From NCBI GenBank assembly GCA_009746045.1, contig RPFO01001400.1, positions 1 to 64,000 of the forward strand: DNA of 64,000 nucleotides. The letters are read 5' to 3'. The DNA comes from Mesostigma viride. Taxonomy: Eukaryota; Streptophyta; Mesostigmatophyceae; Mesostigmatales; Mesostigmataceae. Each line of letters begins with the position of its first letter. Position 1 is the first letter of the stretch. The position numbers and the translations under genes are program-made. This document shows, piece after piece, positions 53,101-63,927 of this stretch. The notes below the pieces were generated by a model. The model searched no databases. It was not told where the DNA came from and was given only the letters and a program-made list of their open reading frames with translations.

Positions 53101-56100
53101 CGCGGTGGGTGTTTGGGCAGGGTTTGTTGGCTTGCCCATTCGATAAGCGCGGTGGGTGTTTGGGCAGGGTTTGTTGGCTTGCCCATTCGATAAGCGCGGT
53201 GGGTGTTTGGGCAGGGTTTGTTGGCTTACCCATTTGATAAGCGCGGTGGGTGTTTGGGCAGGGTTTGTTGGCTTGCCCATTCGATAAGCGCGGTGGGTGT
53301 TTGGGCAGGGTTTGTTGGCTTGCCCATTCGATAAGCGCGGTGGGTGTTTGGGCAGGGTTTGTTGGCTTGCCCATTCGATAAATGCGGAGGGTGTTTGGGC
53401 AGGGTATGTTGGCTTGCCCATTAGATAAGTGCGGTGGGTGGGGAATCATGGCGTGTGAGGTTCCCTCTCCGCCTCCCCCTGCTTGTTCCCCCGCCTCGGC
53501 CGCTTGTGCGGTGGGTGTTTGGGCACGGTGATGTGCCGGGTGCAGTGGTGTTGGGGGACACACTTTTTGACGTACTCGATGCAGTGGTGCGAACCGTCAC
53601 TGGTTGCTGCTGGATTGGGGGGGGGGGGGGAACTCCTGGCTGTGCTGGATGCGGGTGGGTTGGAGGTGATTGTATACTGTAGTATCCTGCTTGGGGGTGG
53701 GCTCTCGTGCCTCTGTTCGGTACCCGTCGTTGAGAAGATGCTCGTATCTTCACCCGTGGCTTCCCCTTCTTTTGTTCAGGTTTCTTAGTAGGTGGGTTTG
53801 CCTCTTTTTACCTTCTTTGATGAGGTGGAACAGTGGTCTCTTTCCGGATCGTGCTGTGGCGACATAGGTGGTCTAGAACCGTCCCTTGGTTTGGCGGGAG
53901 CCAATGGCCTTCTTTCTCCACAGAGTTGCGTTTATATACAGACACACCGGTCTATGATGTCTGTCGGAGATGGACCAGGTGCACAGGATGAGCCTCACCG
54001 ACGAGGTTGGCTTGGCCGCCTGCTCTTGACCACCTGGCACATAATGAGAAGGAAGAGCCTTCCCCGTGGTCCCAATGCAACCCATAGCATGGATGTGAAA
54101 TGGTCTGCTTGTCTGGTCTTGTCCCAACACCCGTGTCCTGTCCATCTGGTTTGTCCTCGCTGACGCACCCAAAACGTTTGATTCCTGAACCCTTTGGTTC
54201 GTGCTGGCCATGGCCACATCTTCTTCGTGATCGCTGCTGCGCTGATGCTGCCGCCCTGCCCACACGCTGATTCTGCCTCCTTGTCTGCATCCTAATGCTG
54301 CTGCCGCCTCGTCTGCATCCTGATGCTGCTGCCCCGTCACCGCCAGCCTGGGCATCATGCACGTGAAGGGCATGCTGCTGCACGGCCCACCCGGCACGGG
54401 CAAGACGCTGATCGCGCGGCAGATCGGGAAAATGCTCAATGGGCGCGAGCCAAAGGTGAGCGACGTGGGAGGTGCGGTGAAGGTGGGGACGCGGGAGGCG
54501 CGGTAAAAGTACAGAAGCCAACCCCTTTGGTCACGATCGTGGTCACTGTGATGGTCACCACTAGAAGCCAACCACTTTGGTCACTATCATGGTTACTGTA
54601 ATTGTCAACACTGGAAGTGGACCCCTTTGGATGAGTGGCTGCCCCCGCACAGGCTAGATGCCCATGCTGGGGATGCCGCGTGCGGCGCGTCTGCGATACG
54701 CATCGCGCTCAAGTATCCAGCCACGCGTGCGCTCAAGTATCCAGCCACGCGTGCGCTCAAGCATCCAGCCACGCATCGCGCTCAAGTATCCAGCCACGCA
54801 TGCGCTCAAGTATCCAGCCACGCGTGCGCTGAAGTATCCAGCCACGCGTGTGCTGAAGCATCCAGCCACGCGTGCGCTCAAGTATCCAGCCACGCGTGTG
54901 CTGAAGCATCCAGCCACGCGTGCGCTCAAGTATCCAGCCACGCGTGCGCTCAAGCATCCAGCCACGCATCGCGCTCAAGTATCCAGCCACGCATGCGCTC
55001 AAGTATCCAGCCACGCGTGCGCTGAAGTATCCAGCCACGCGTGTGCTGAAGCATCCAGCCACGCGTGCGCTCAAGTATCCAGCCACGCGTGCGCTCAAGT
55101 ATCCAGCCACGCGTGCGCTCAAGTATCCAGCCACGCGTGCGCTGAAGCATCCAGCCACGCGTGCGCTCAAGTATCCAGCCACGCGTGCGCTGAAGCATCC
55201 AGCCACGCATCGCGCTCAAGTATCCAGCCACGCGTGCGCTCAAGCATCCAGCCACGCGTGCGCTCAAGCATCCAGCCACGCGTGCGCTGAAGCATCCAGC
55301 CACGCGTGCGCTCAAGTATCCAGCCACGCGTGCGGCGCGTCTGCGATACGCATCGCGCTCAAGTATCCAGCCACGCGTGCGCTGAAGTATCCAGCCACGC
55401 GTGCGCTCAAGTATCCAGCCACGCGTGCGCTGAAGCATCCAGCCACGCGTGCGCTCAAGTATCCAGCCACGCGTGTGCTGAAGTATCCAGCCACGCGTGT
55501 GCTGAAGCATCCAGCCACGCGTGCGCTCAAGTATCCAGCCACGCGTGCGCTCAAGTATCCAGCCACGCGTGCGCTCAAGTATCCAGCTACGCGTGCGCTC
55601 AAGTATCCAGCCACGCGTGTGCTGAAGCATCCAGCCACGCGTGCGCTCAAGTATCCAGCTACGCGTGCGCTCAAGTATCCAGCCACGCGTGTGCTGAAGC
55701 ATCCAGCCACGCGTGCGCTGAAGCATCCAGCCACGCGTGCGCTCAAGTATCCAGCCACGCATGCGCTGAAGCATCCAGCCACGCGTGCGCTCAAGTATCC
55801 AGCCACGCGTGCGCTCAAGTATCCAGCCACGCATCGCGCTCAAGTATCCAGCCACGCGTGCGCTGAAGCATCCAGCCACGCGTGCGCTCAAGTATCCAGC
55901 CACGCGTGCGCTGAAGCATCCAGCCACGCATCGCGCTCAAGTATCCAGCCACGCATGCGCTGAAGCATCCAGCCACGCGTGCGCTCAAGTATCCAGCCAC
56001 GCGTGCGCTGAAGCATCCAGCCACGCGTGCGCTCAAGCATCCAGCCACGCGTGCGCTCAAGTATCCAGCCACGCGTGCGCTCAAGTATCCAGCCACGCGT

Positions 56101-59100
56101 GCGCTGAAGCATCCAGCCACGCATCGCGCTCAAGTATCCAGCCACGCGTGCGCTCAAGTATCCAGCCACGCGTGCGCTCAAGTATCCAGCCACGCGTGCG
56201 CTGAAGCATCCAGCCACGCGTGCGCTCAAGTATCCAGCCACGCGTGCGCTCAAGTATCCAGCCACGCGTGCGCTCAAGTATCCAGCCACGCGTGTGCTGA
56301 AGCATCCAGCCACGCGTGCGCTCAAGTATCCAGCCACGCGTGCGCTCAAGTATCCAGCTACGCGTGCGCTCAAGTATCCAGCCACGCGTGTGCTGAAGCA
56401 TCCAGCCACGCGTGCGCTGAAGCATCCAGCCACGCGTGCGCTCAAGTATCCAGCCACGCGTGCGCTGAAGCATCCAGCCACGCGTGCGCTCAAGTATCCA
56501 GCCACGCGTGCGCTCAAGTATCCAGCCACGCGTGCGCTGAAGCATCCAGCCACGCATCGCGCTCAAGTATCCAGCCACGCGTGCGCTGAAGCATCCAGCC
56601 ACGCGTGCGCTGAAGCATCCAGCCACGCGTGCGCTCAAGTATCCAGCCACGCGTGCGCTGAAGCATCCAGCCACGCGTGCGCTGAAGCATCCAGCCACGC
56701 GTGCGCTCAAGTATCCAGCCACGCGTGCGCTGAAGTATCCAGCCACGCGTGCGCTCAAGTATCCAGCCACGCGTGCGCTCAAGTATCCAGCCACGCATCG
56801 CGCTCAAGTATCCAGCCACGCGTGCGCTCAAGCATCCAGCCACGCGTGCGCTGAAGCATCCAGCCACGCGTGCGCTCAAGTATCCAGCCACGCGTGCGCT
56901 GAAGCATCCAGCCACGCATCGCGCTCAAGTATCCAGCCACGCGTGCGCTCAAGTATCCAGCCACGCATCGCGCTCAAGTATCCAGCCACGCGTGCGCCTG
57001 GATACAAGTGCATGCGCTGGTGCATGTCGGGGGCGTGTTGGGGGCATGTCCGGGGCATAACAGCTTAATAGAAGTGCATGCCGGGCGGTTGCGAAAAGCA
57101 CCGTGTATGTCCCAAGGGGTTTCGCCTGCTCTACACCAACCTTGCTTCGCAGTATCATCTAAAATGGTGATCTTGAAATGGTGATACTGGGCCATGGGAC
57201 ATGTAGGACCTAGCACCGTGCCATGCGAGAACTGGGACCTGGCACTTACTGTGGGAGCCTTGTTGGCGATGTGGTCTCCCCATCAACACGCTTGCCCCTC
57301 ACCCCTAGTCCCCCAGGTGTTGACTGTCCCCAGATTAGATTCACATGCAACCTACGGTATTGGCGGCTGCCTCTTTATACCATGGCATGGTTGTGCCCTG
57401 TGTCCCTCGTCCCTCGTCCCTCGTCCCTCGTCCCTCGTCCCTCGTCCCTCGTCCCTCGTCCCTCGTCCCTCGTCCCTCGTCCCTCGTCCCTCGTCCCTCG
57501 TCCCTCGTCCCTCGTCCCTCGTCCCTCGTCCCTCGTCCCTCGTCCCTCGTCCCTCGTCCCTCGTCCCTCGTCCCTCGTCCCTCGTCCCTCGTCCCTCGTC
57601 CCTCGTCCCTCGTCCCTCGTCCCTCGTCCCTCGTCCCTCGTCCCTCGTCCCTCGTCCCTCGTCCCTCGTCCCTCGTCCCTCGTCCCTCGTCCCTCGTCCC
57701 TCGTCCCTCGTCCCTCGTCCCTCGTCCCTCGTCCCTCGTCCCTCGTCCCTCGTCCCTCGTCCCTCGTCCCTCGTCCCTCGTCCCTCGTCCCTCGTCCCTC
57801 GTCCCTCGTCCCTCGTCCCTCGTCCCTCGTCCCTCGTCCCTCGTCCCTCGTCCCTCGTCCCTCGTCCCTCGTCCCTCGTCCCTCGTCCCTCGTCCCTCGT
57901 CCCTCGTCCCTCGTCCCTCGTCCCTCGTCCCTCGTCCCTCGTCCCTCGTCCCTCGTCCCTCGTCCCTCGTCCCTCGTCCCTCGTCCCTCGTCCCTCGTCC
58001 CTCGTCCCTCGTCCCTCGTCCCTCGTCCCTCGTCCCTCGTCCCTCGTCCCTCGTCCCTCGTCCCTCGTCCCTCGTCCCTCGTCCCTCGTCCCTCGTCCCT
58101 CGTCCCTCGTCCCTCGTCCCTCGTCCCTCGTCCCTCGTCCCTCGTCCCTCGTCCCTCGTCCCTCGTCCCTCGTCCCTCGTCCCTCGTCCCTCGTCCCTCG
58201 TCCCTCGTCCCTCGTCCCTCGTCCCTCGTCCCTCGTCCCTCGTCCCTCGTCCCTCGTCCCTCGTCCCTCGTCCCTCGTCCCTCGTCCCTCGTCCCTCGTC
58301 CCTCGTCCCTCGTCCCTCGTCCCTCGTCCCTCGTCCCTCGTCCCTCGTCCCTCGTCCCTCGTCCCTCGTCCCTCGTCCCTCGTCCCTCGTCCCTCGTCCC
58401 TCGTCCCTCGTCCCTCGTCCCCCGTCCCCCGTCCCCCGTCCCCCGTCCCTCGTCCCTCGTCCCTCGTCCCTCGTCCCTCGTCCCTCGCCCCTCGCCCCTC
58501 GCCCCTCGCCCCTCGCCCCTCGCCCCTCGTCCCTCGTCCCTCGTCCCTCGTCCCTCGTCCCTCGTCCCTCGTCCCTCGTCCCTCGTCCCTCGTCCCTCGT
58601 CCCTCGTCCCTCGTCCCTCGTCCCTCGTCCCTCGTCCCTCGTCCCTCGTCCCTCGTCCCTCGTCCCTCGTCCCTCGTCCCTCGCCCCTCGCCCCTTGCCC
58701 CTCGTCCCTCGCCCCTCTCACTATTGCCCTCTGATGTCTCCAACCCCCCCGCCCCTCAGGTGGTGAACGGACCCGAGCTGCTCAACAAGTACGTCGGCCA
58801 GTCGGAGGAGAACGTGCGCAAGCTGTTTGCAGAGGCAGAGGCCGACCAGCTGATGCACGGTAAAGGAGGGGGGGTGGGGGTGGGGGAGGGAAGATGGTCG
58901 CTGTCTTTTATGCGATAGTGAGGCGGATGCTGACTAGCTGTGCACGGTACTGGAAGGGGGGACGGGTATTGGTGAGATGCTCTCTGTTTTATATGAGATT
59001 ATGAGGCGGAGGCCGACCAGCTGTGCACGGTTACGGGAGGGGGAGGGATCTTGGTGAGATGCTCGCTGTCTTTTATGAGATGGTGAGGCGGAGACCGACC

Positions 59101-62100
59101 AGCTGATGCAGGGTGGGTGGTTCGCAGGGTAATGGGGGTGCATGGTGACTGAGAAAGGAGGTAGTCGTTGTGTGTGAGGAGAGGACTGCCGACACGCTGC
59201 ATGCAGTGCGAGTGGTGAGGAGGGGTGGTGAGTGGCGTTGCAGGTAATTGAGATGCACCGTGAGGGTCTGCGAGGAGGGGTGGGGGAAGGCCAAGCAGCG
59301 CGTGTATGGTGGGTGGTGAGGGGCGTGGGAAGGTAGATGCGTGATCCGAGGGGGGTCTGACCATGACCCGAGGGGGTTTTGGGCCGCACGCACATGCACA
59401 AGCACATGCACACACGCACACATACACGCATGCACGTGTGCGCGAACGCAGCATGGGGCGGGGGCATGTGGCTTGAACCCAACATGCCGTGGAGACGTTT
59501 AGGCCCGTAGGAAAGGTGGGGAGGAGTAGCTTGGGAGGCAGAGGAGAGTTGCGCTGGTGGCAAGGAAGTGTGGCCGCTCTGGGTTGAGGGTCACTCCCTG
59601 GGGGGTTAGGGCCAACTGGGGGGGGGTTTGGCCGGGGAATGCAGCTGGGCCGAGGTGACATGTACGTGCATGGTCCGACATTGGCGTGATGCGTATCTGT
59701 TGACATGTACGTGCATGGTCCGACATTGGCGTGATGCGTATCTGTTGACATGTGTGTGCATGGTCTGACATTGGCGTGATGCGTATCTGTTGACATGTAC
59801 GTGCATGGTCTGACATTGGCGTGCTGCGTATCTGTTGACATGTGTGTGCATGGTCTGACATTGGCGTGATGCGTATCTGTTGACATGTGTGTGCATGGTC
59901 TGACATTGGCGTGCTGCGTATCTGTTGACATGTGTGTGCATGGTCTGACATTGGCGTGATGCATATCTGTTGACATGTGTGTGCATGGTCTGACATTGGC
60001 GTGATGCATATCTGTTGACATGTGTGTGCATGGTCTGACATTGGCGTGATGCATATCTGTTGACATGTGTGTGCATGGTCTGACATTGGCGTGATGCATA
60101 TCTGTTGACATGTGTGTGCATGGTCTGACATTGGCGTGCTGCGTATCTGTTGACATGTGTGTGCATGGTCTGACATTGGCGTGATGCGTATCTGTTGACA
60201 TGTGTGTGCATGGTCTGACATTGGCGTGCTGCATATCTGTTGACATGTGTGTGCATGGTCTGACATTGGCGTGCTGCATATCTGTTGACATGTGTGTGCA
60301 TGGTCTGACATTGGCGTGATGCATATCTGTTGACATGTGTGTGCATGGTCTGACATTGGCGTGCTGCGTATCTGTTGACATGTGTGTGCATGGTCTGACA
60401 TTGGCGTGCTGCATATCTGTTGACATGTGTGTGCATGGTCTGACATTGGCGTGCTGCATATCTGTTGACATGTGTGTGCATGGTCTGACATTGGCGTGCT
60501 GCATATCTGTTGACATGTGTGTGCATGGTCTGACATTGGCGTGCTGCATATCTGTTGACATGTGTGTGCATGGTCTGACATTGGCGTGCTGCATATCTGT
60601 TGACATGTGTGTGCATGGTCTGACATTGGCGTGCTGCATATCTGTTGACATGTGTGTGCATGGTCTGACATTGGCGTGCTGCATATCTGTTGACATGTGT
60701 GTGCATGGTCTGACATTGGCGTGATGCGTATCTGTTGACATGTACGTGCATGGTCCGACATTGGCGTGCTGCATATCTGTTGACATGTGTGTGCATGGTC
60801 TGACATTGGCGTGCTGCGTATCTGTTGACATGTGTGTGCATGGTCTGACATTGGCGTGATGCGTATCTGTTGACATGTGTGTGCATGGTCTGACATTGGC
60901 GTGCTGCATATCTGTTGACATGTGTGTGCATGGTCTGACATTGGCGTGCTGCATATCTGTTGACATGTGTGTGCATGGTCTGACATTGGCGTGCTGCATA
61001 TCTGTTGACATGTGTGTGCATGGTCTGACATTGGCGTGCTGCATATCTGTTGACATGTGTGTGCATGGTCTGACATTGGCGTGATGCGTATCTGTTGACA
61101 TGTACGTGCATGGTCCGACATTGGCGTGATGCATATCTGTTGACATGTGTGTGCATGGTCTGACATTGGCGTGCTGCGTATCTGTTGACATGTGTGTGCA
61201 TGGTCTGACATTGGCGTGATGCGTATCTGTTGACATGTGTGTGCATGGTCTGACATTGGCGTGCTGCATATCTGTTGACATGTGTGTGCATGGTCTGACA
61301 TTGGCGTGCTGCATATCTGTTGACATGTGTGTGCATGGTCTGACATTGGCGTGCTGCATATCTGTTGACATGTGTGTGCATGGTCTGACATTGGCGTGCT
61401 GCATATCTGTTGACATGTGTGTGCATGGTCTGACATTGGCGTGATGCGTATCTGTTGACATGTACGTGCATGGTCCGACATTGGCGTGCTGCATATCTGT
61501 TGACATGTGTGTGCATGGTCTGACATTGGCGTGCTGCGTGTGGTATCTGTGTGGGACCTGTGGTGGCCGGGTGGGTGGCAATGCACCTGTGTCATCCTGC
61601 AGGTGATGACAGCGACCTCCACATCATCATCTTCGACGAGATTGATGCCATCTGCAAGGTGGGGTATAGCGGACCGTCATGTGTTATGGAAGCAGCGCCA
61701 TGTGCGAGGTTGTTCAAGCAGCGCTGCTGATGTCCACAAGTGGGCAAGGGGAGGGGTAGAACGTGCTTAGCTTTTGGTACCCGTTATGGATCCATCAAAC
61801 CCATCCCAGGTCAGGGAAGAGCGCCAGGTGTTGTTTGTGTGTTGGGAAGTGTGTAGTGGTACTCGATGCTGTACGCCCAGGCTTGAAAGTTCGACTGCTA
61901 CAGCATCACTTGGCACAAGTACTTGTCAGGGGCTGGCAAGGGAACTGCCTGGATGCGGCAGTTGCGCAGGCATCGAGCCGCATGCCACCTCCCCCTTGCC
62001 ACCGAGCATGCCACCTCCCCCACCGAGCCTGGGTGTGGCATCAGCACCCCGAGCGTGACTTCCCAGCCTACTGCGGAGCATGGCGAGTGGGTTTGCTGAG

Positions 62101-63927
62101 CCTATCTGCAGAGCATGGCGAGCGGGTTCACCCCAGCGCGGCGCGTGGGATGCTCTCGTGCCCTTGTCCCCTTTGTCCATGGCGTTGGTTCCATGGCTCA
62201 TGGTGCTTGAGGGGTAGCTGCACTGGGCGATAGCCGGATGGTTTCGAGCATCATGGGGTGTATGGGCAAGCTAGCGTTGTTGGGTTGCTTCATGCGCGTG
62301 TTCCTCACTTCTTTGCTTCATGCGCGTGTTCCTCGCTTCTTTGTATCAGTGCGCGCGCCGCATTCTTCTTGCCCGTGCGCGCGCCACATTCTTCTTGCCC
62401 GTGCGCGCGCCGCTTTCTTCTTGCCCGTGCGCGCGCCGCATTCATGTCTCGGGAGGGGGGTGCCACACGTTGCACAAATTCTTCTCGGCGTGCTGTTGCT
62501 TGACACCCTCATTTCATGCGCTCGCATGACACCCGCATGTGTATGTGTGTGCATGACACTCACTCTTGCATGATACTCACATGCTGCGTTCCTTTGGACG
62601 ACTGCTGCTCCTGCTCGCATTTCACGACGCTTGGTGTGGCGGTGCTTGGTGGCGGCGTGGCGTCTGGCAGCAACGCGGCTCCAACAAGGACAGCACAGGT
62701 GTACAGGACACAATGGTCAACCAGCTGCTCACCAAGGTGGGGCGGCCACATTTTTTCTTTTTCTTAGTCGGCCCATTAATGGCCCTGTCATGGTCGTGGT
62801 GTTTGGTTGCTATTAATTATTGTTGGTTGGTATTGATTACTGTTGCTTGGTATCAATTACTGGTGGTTGGTGTAAATGATTGTTAGTTGGTGTTAATTAC
62901 TGTTGGTTAGTCTTAATTACTGTTGATTGGTGTTAATTACTGTTGGCTGTTGTTAATTACTGTTGGTTGGTGTTAATTATTATTGGTTGCTATTAATTGC
63001 TGTTGGTTGGTATTAATTGCTGTTGGTTGGTGTTAATTACTGTTGGTTGATGTTAGTTACTGTTGGTTGATGTTAGTTACTGTTGGTTGGTGTTAATGAC
63101 TGTTGGTTGGTGTTAATTACTGTTGGTTGGTGTTTCCTATTACTTCCGTGGCGACTGTGGCACTCCATTGGCATGGACAACAGCCTCCCGCCATCGCCCT
63201 CTAGTAGTGGTCGGCTTCCCTAGTTTCCATGCGTGTTAAATGGTTCTCTCATTCGGCTCCTCCAACGCACCCGTGCTCGTTTCCTTCAATACACCCCCTC
63301 TCCTCGCGTACCCGACGCACCTTCTCCCTCTTCCCCCACGCGGGATGGCCCTCTTTACCTCTTGTGCCCCCCTTTCCTTGATTTTCCTGACCCCGCGCTT
63401 GGCCTCTCAGGCTCTTGTTTGGAATGGGCTTGGGCTGCTCCTCGTGCCCTTGGCCTTGTGTTCTCACCCTCTTGCTCTCTTGCCCCCGTGCCCTCCTGAC
63501 CTCTTGCCCTCCCCGCTGTCCTTACCCCCTCGCTGTCCTCCCCCTGCCCCCAGATGAATGGCGTGGGCGCGCCCGTGCCTATCCTTCTGCACGTTGTCAC
63601 ACCGTCACTTGCACGAGCGACAGTGCATGTTGATGTTCCCTTGCACGCGTTAATGTTTGATGTTTGCGTGCACATGATGATGTTTGCCTACGCTAATGTT
63701 CATCGCATGCTCCCTTGCACGTGTTCATGTGTCCTTTTTCCTTGCTCACGTTGATGCTTCCCTCCTTGCCTTTTGCCATCACATGCTCACCGGCTTGCCC
63801 TCGTACATTTGCCCTCTTGCCCTTGCCCCTCTCTCGGCCCCCAGATCGATGGTGTGGACGCGCTCAACAACATCCTGCTCATCGGCATGACCAACCGAAA
63901 GGACCTGCTAGACGAGGCCATGCTGCG
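47128..63927 (+). CDS. NSF: NSF, vesicle-fusing ATPase (N domain and most of D1), 10 exons, 3' end outside window
   Basis: Exons: 47128-47291, 48344-48439, 49267-49351, 50364-50606, 51728-51882, 54347-54455, 58760-58859, 61603-61658, 62671-62736, 63845-63927; 385 codons so far with consistent phases. NSF is a hexameric AAA+ ATPase that disassembles SNARE complexes with SNAP adaptors on membranes. Readable motifs: N domain with [18 protein letters not shown] and [10 protein letters not shown]; linker [21 protein letters not shown]1 Walker A GPPGTGKT (261-268); pore-proximal [11 protein letters not shown]; Walker [10 protein letters not shown] (Asp329-Glu330); [14 protein letters not shown]; sensor 1 [13 protein letters not shown]. 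The following PGRLE segment and D2 lie beyond 64000. Intron 1 has ATATCCTTT...AC ends (U12-type); the others are GT-AG. Introns are dominated by tandem repeats, several seeded from exon ends. Confidence 0.95.
47292..48343 (+). other. NSF intron 1, probable U12-type AT-AC intron
   Basis: The donor is AG|ATATCCTTT, an exact match to the minor-spliceosome 5' consensus. The acceptor is GACAC|GGAG. Joining gives [19 protein letters not shown], the same length as the plant NSF segment. No strong TTCCTTAAC branch site lies close to the acceptor; a T-rich TTCTTTTTTGG is present instead. A GC-AG alternative (AAT|GCAAGA ... GAG|CAT) also keeps frame but is three residues shorter. Confidence 0.72.
48480..48825 (+). 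repeat. Diverged copies of NSF exon 2 3' end plus donor, inside intron 2
   Basis: The true exon ends GCCCGTGCGCCG then GTGGGTG. Later copies read GCCCGCGCACCG|GTGAGG (about 48486), GCCCGTGTGCTG|GTGAGT (about 48621) and GCCAGTGCGCCG|GTAGGC (about 48807), with weaker ones between. Confidence 0.75.
49417..49475 (+). repeat. Copy of NSF exon 3 3' end plus donor, inside intron 3
   Basis: GTCATCAACATGGAGACC and AACGTGCGCCAGCAGCAG then GTAGGT repeat the exon end (GTCATCAACATGGAGATC, AACGTTCGTCAGCAGCAG then GTGTGT), with a short deletion between. Confidence 0.9.
49596..50155. repeat. GGGGA and GGGGAA arrays, NSF intron 3
   Basis: Purine-only tract of about 560 bp: first GGGGA pentamers, then GGGAAG hexamers. 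It is strongly purine/pyrimidine asymmetric, and so triplex-prone by composition. Confidence 0.97.
50574..51100 (+). repeat. 129-bp repeat duplicating NSF exon 4 3' end plus donor
   Basis: GTCTTTGAGACGCC begins at 50574 (true exon), 50703, 50832 and 50961, an exact 129-bp period. Each is followed by GCATCAAG|GTGAGCCGCA. A decayed fifth copy lies near 51055 and a sixth trace near 51260. Confidence 0.95.
51883..53437 (+). repeat. 47-bp minisatellite starting exactly at the NSF exon 5 donor, about 33 copies
   Basis: The exon ends CTCGCG and the intron begins GTGGGTGTTTGGGCAGGG. Each later unit ends AAGCGCG and restarts with the same GTGGGTGTTT. The unit includes TTGTTGGCTTGCCCATTCGA. Thus every unit carries a copy of the exon-edge bases GCG and the donor. 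Confidence 0.97.
54515..54640. repeat. ~50-bp repeat, 3 copies, NSF intron 6
   Basis: Units contain AGAAGCCAACCCCTTTGGTC and ATGGTCAC-type sequence. Confidence 0.8.
54690..57000. repeat. 24-bp minisatellite, about 95 copies, NSF intron 6
   Basis: The unit GCGCTCAAGTATCCAGCCAC plus GCGT has C/G, T/C and T/C variants and a 25-bp CATCGCGCTC variant. A longer junction containing GGCGCGTCTGCGATACGCAT appears at about 54680 and again at about 55330, showing a higher-order duplication of roughly 650 bp. Confidence 0.96.
57404..58728. repeat. 7-bp CCCTCGT array, about 185 copies, NSF intron 6
   Basis: Nearly perfect heptamer for about 1.3 kb, with blocks of CCCCCGT (58419-58446) and CCCTCGC (58485-58526 and 58680-58712). 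SSLVPRP-type open frames arise because three heptamers make 21 bases. Confidence 0.98.
58919..59122 (+). repeat. Three copies of NSF exon 7 3' end plus donor, inside intron 7
   Basis: The true exon ends GAGGCCGACCAGCTGATGCACG then GTAAAGG (last bases compared). Copies at about 58920, 59003 and 59086 read GACTAGCTGTGCACG|GTACTG, GACCAGCTGTGCACG|GTTACG and GACCAGCTGATGCAG|GGTGGG, spaced about 82-85 bp. Confidence 0.9.
59650..61545. repeat. 45-bp minisatellite, about 42 copies, NSF intron 7
   Basis: The unit TGACATGTGTGTGCATGGTC plus TGACATTGGCGTGMTGCRTATCTGT has four or five recurring variants arranged in runs. Because 45 is a multiple of 3, very long open frames run through on both strands; they are not genes. 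Confidence 0.98.
62338..62445. repeat. 28-bp repeat, 4 copies, NSF intron 8
   Basis: Units contain GTGCGCGCGCCGCATTCTTC and TTGCCC. Confidence 0.88.
62810..63135. repeat. 20-bp minisatellite, about 16 copies, NSF intron 9
   Basis: Degenerate TGTTGGTTGGTGTTAATTAC units. Confidence 0.92.
63546..63600 (+). repeat. Decayed copy of NSF exon 10 start plus acceptor, inside intron 9
   Basis: CCCCCAG|ATGAATGGCGTGGGCGCGCC resembles the true CCCCCAG|ATCGATGGTGTGGACGCGCT at 63838, about 297 bp later. Similarity fades after about 50 bases. Confidence 0.75.

Noticed and set aside
54627-56964. Repeat proteins with SSHACAQV or ARVAGYL units
   Set aside because: Frames of the 24-bp minisatellite inside NSF intron 6.
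57194-58918. Pro/Ser/Arg-rich or Thr/Arg/Asp-rich proteins of about 450-570 residues
   Set aside because: Translations of the CCCTCGT heptamer array in an intron.
59650-61545. CRISPR-like array, given regular spacing
   Set aside because: Units are contiguous with no unique spacers, and the host is eukaryotic.
59499-61622. Open frames of 640-860 codons on the minus strand
   Set aside because: They run through the 45-bp minisatellite inside an NSF intron; the period is a multiple of 3, so frames stay open by arithmetic.
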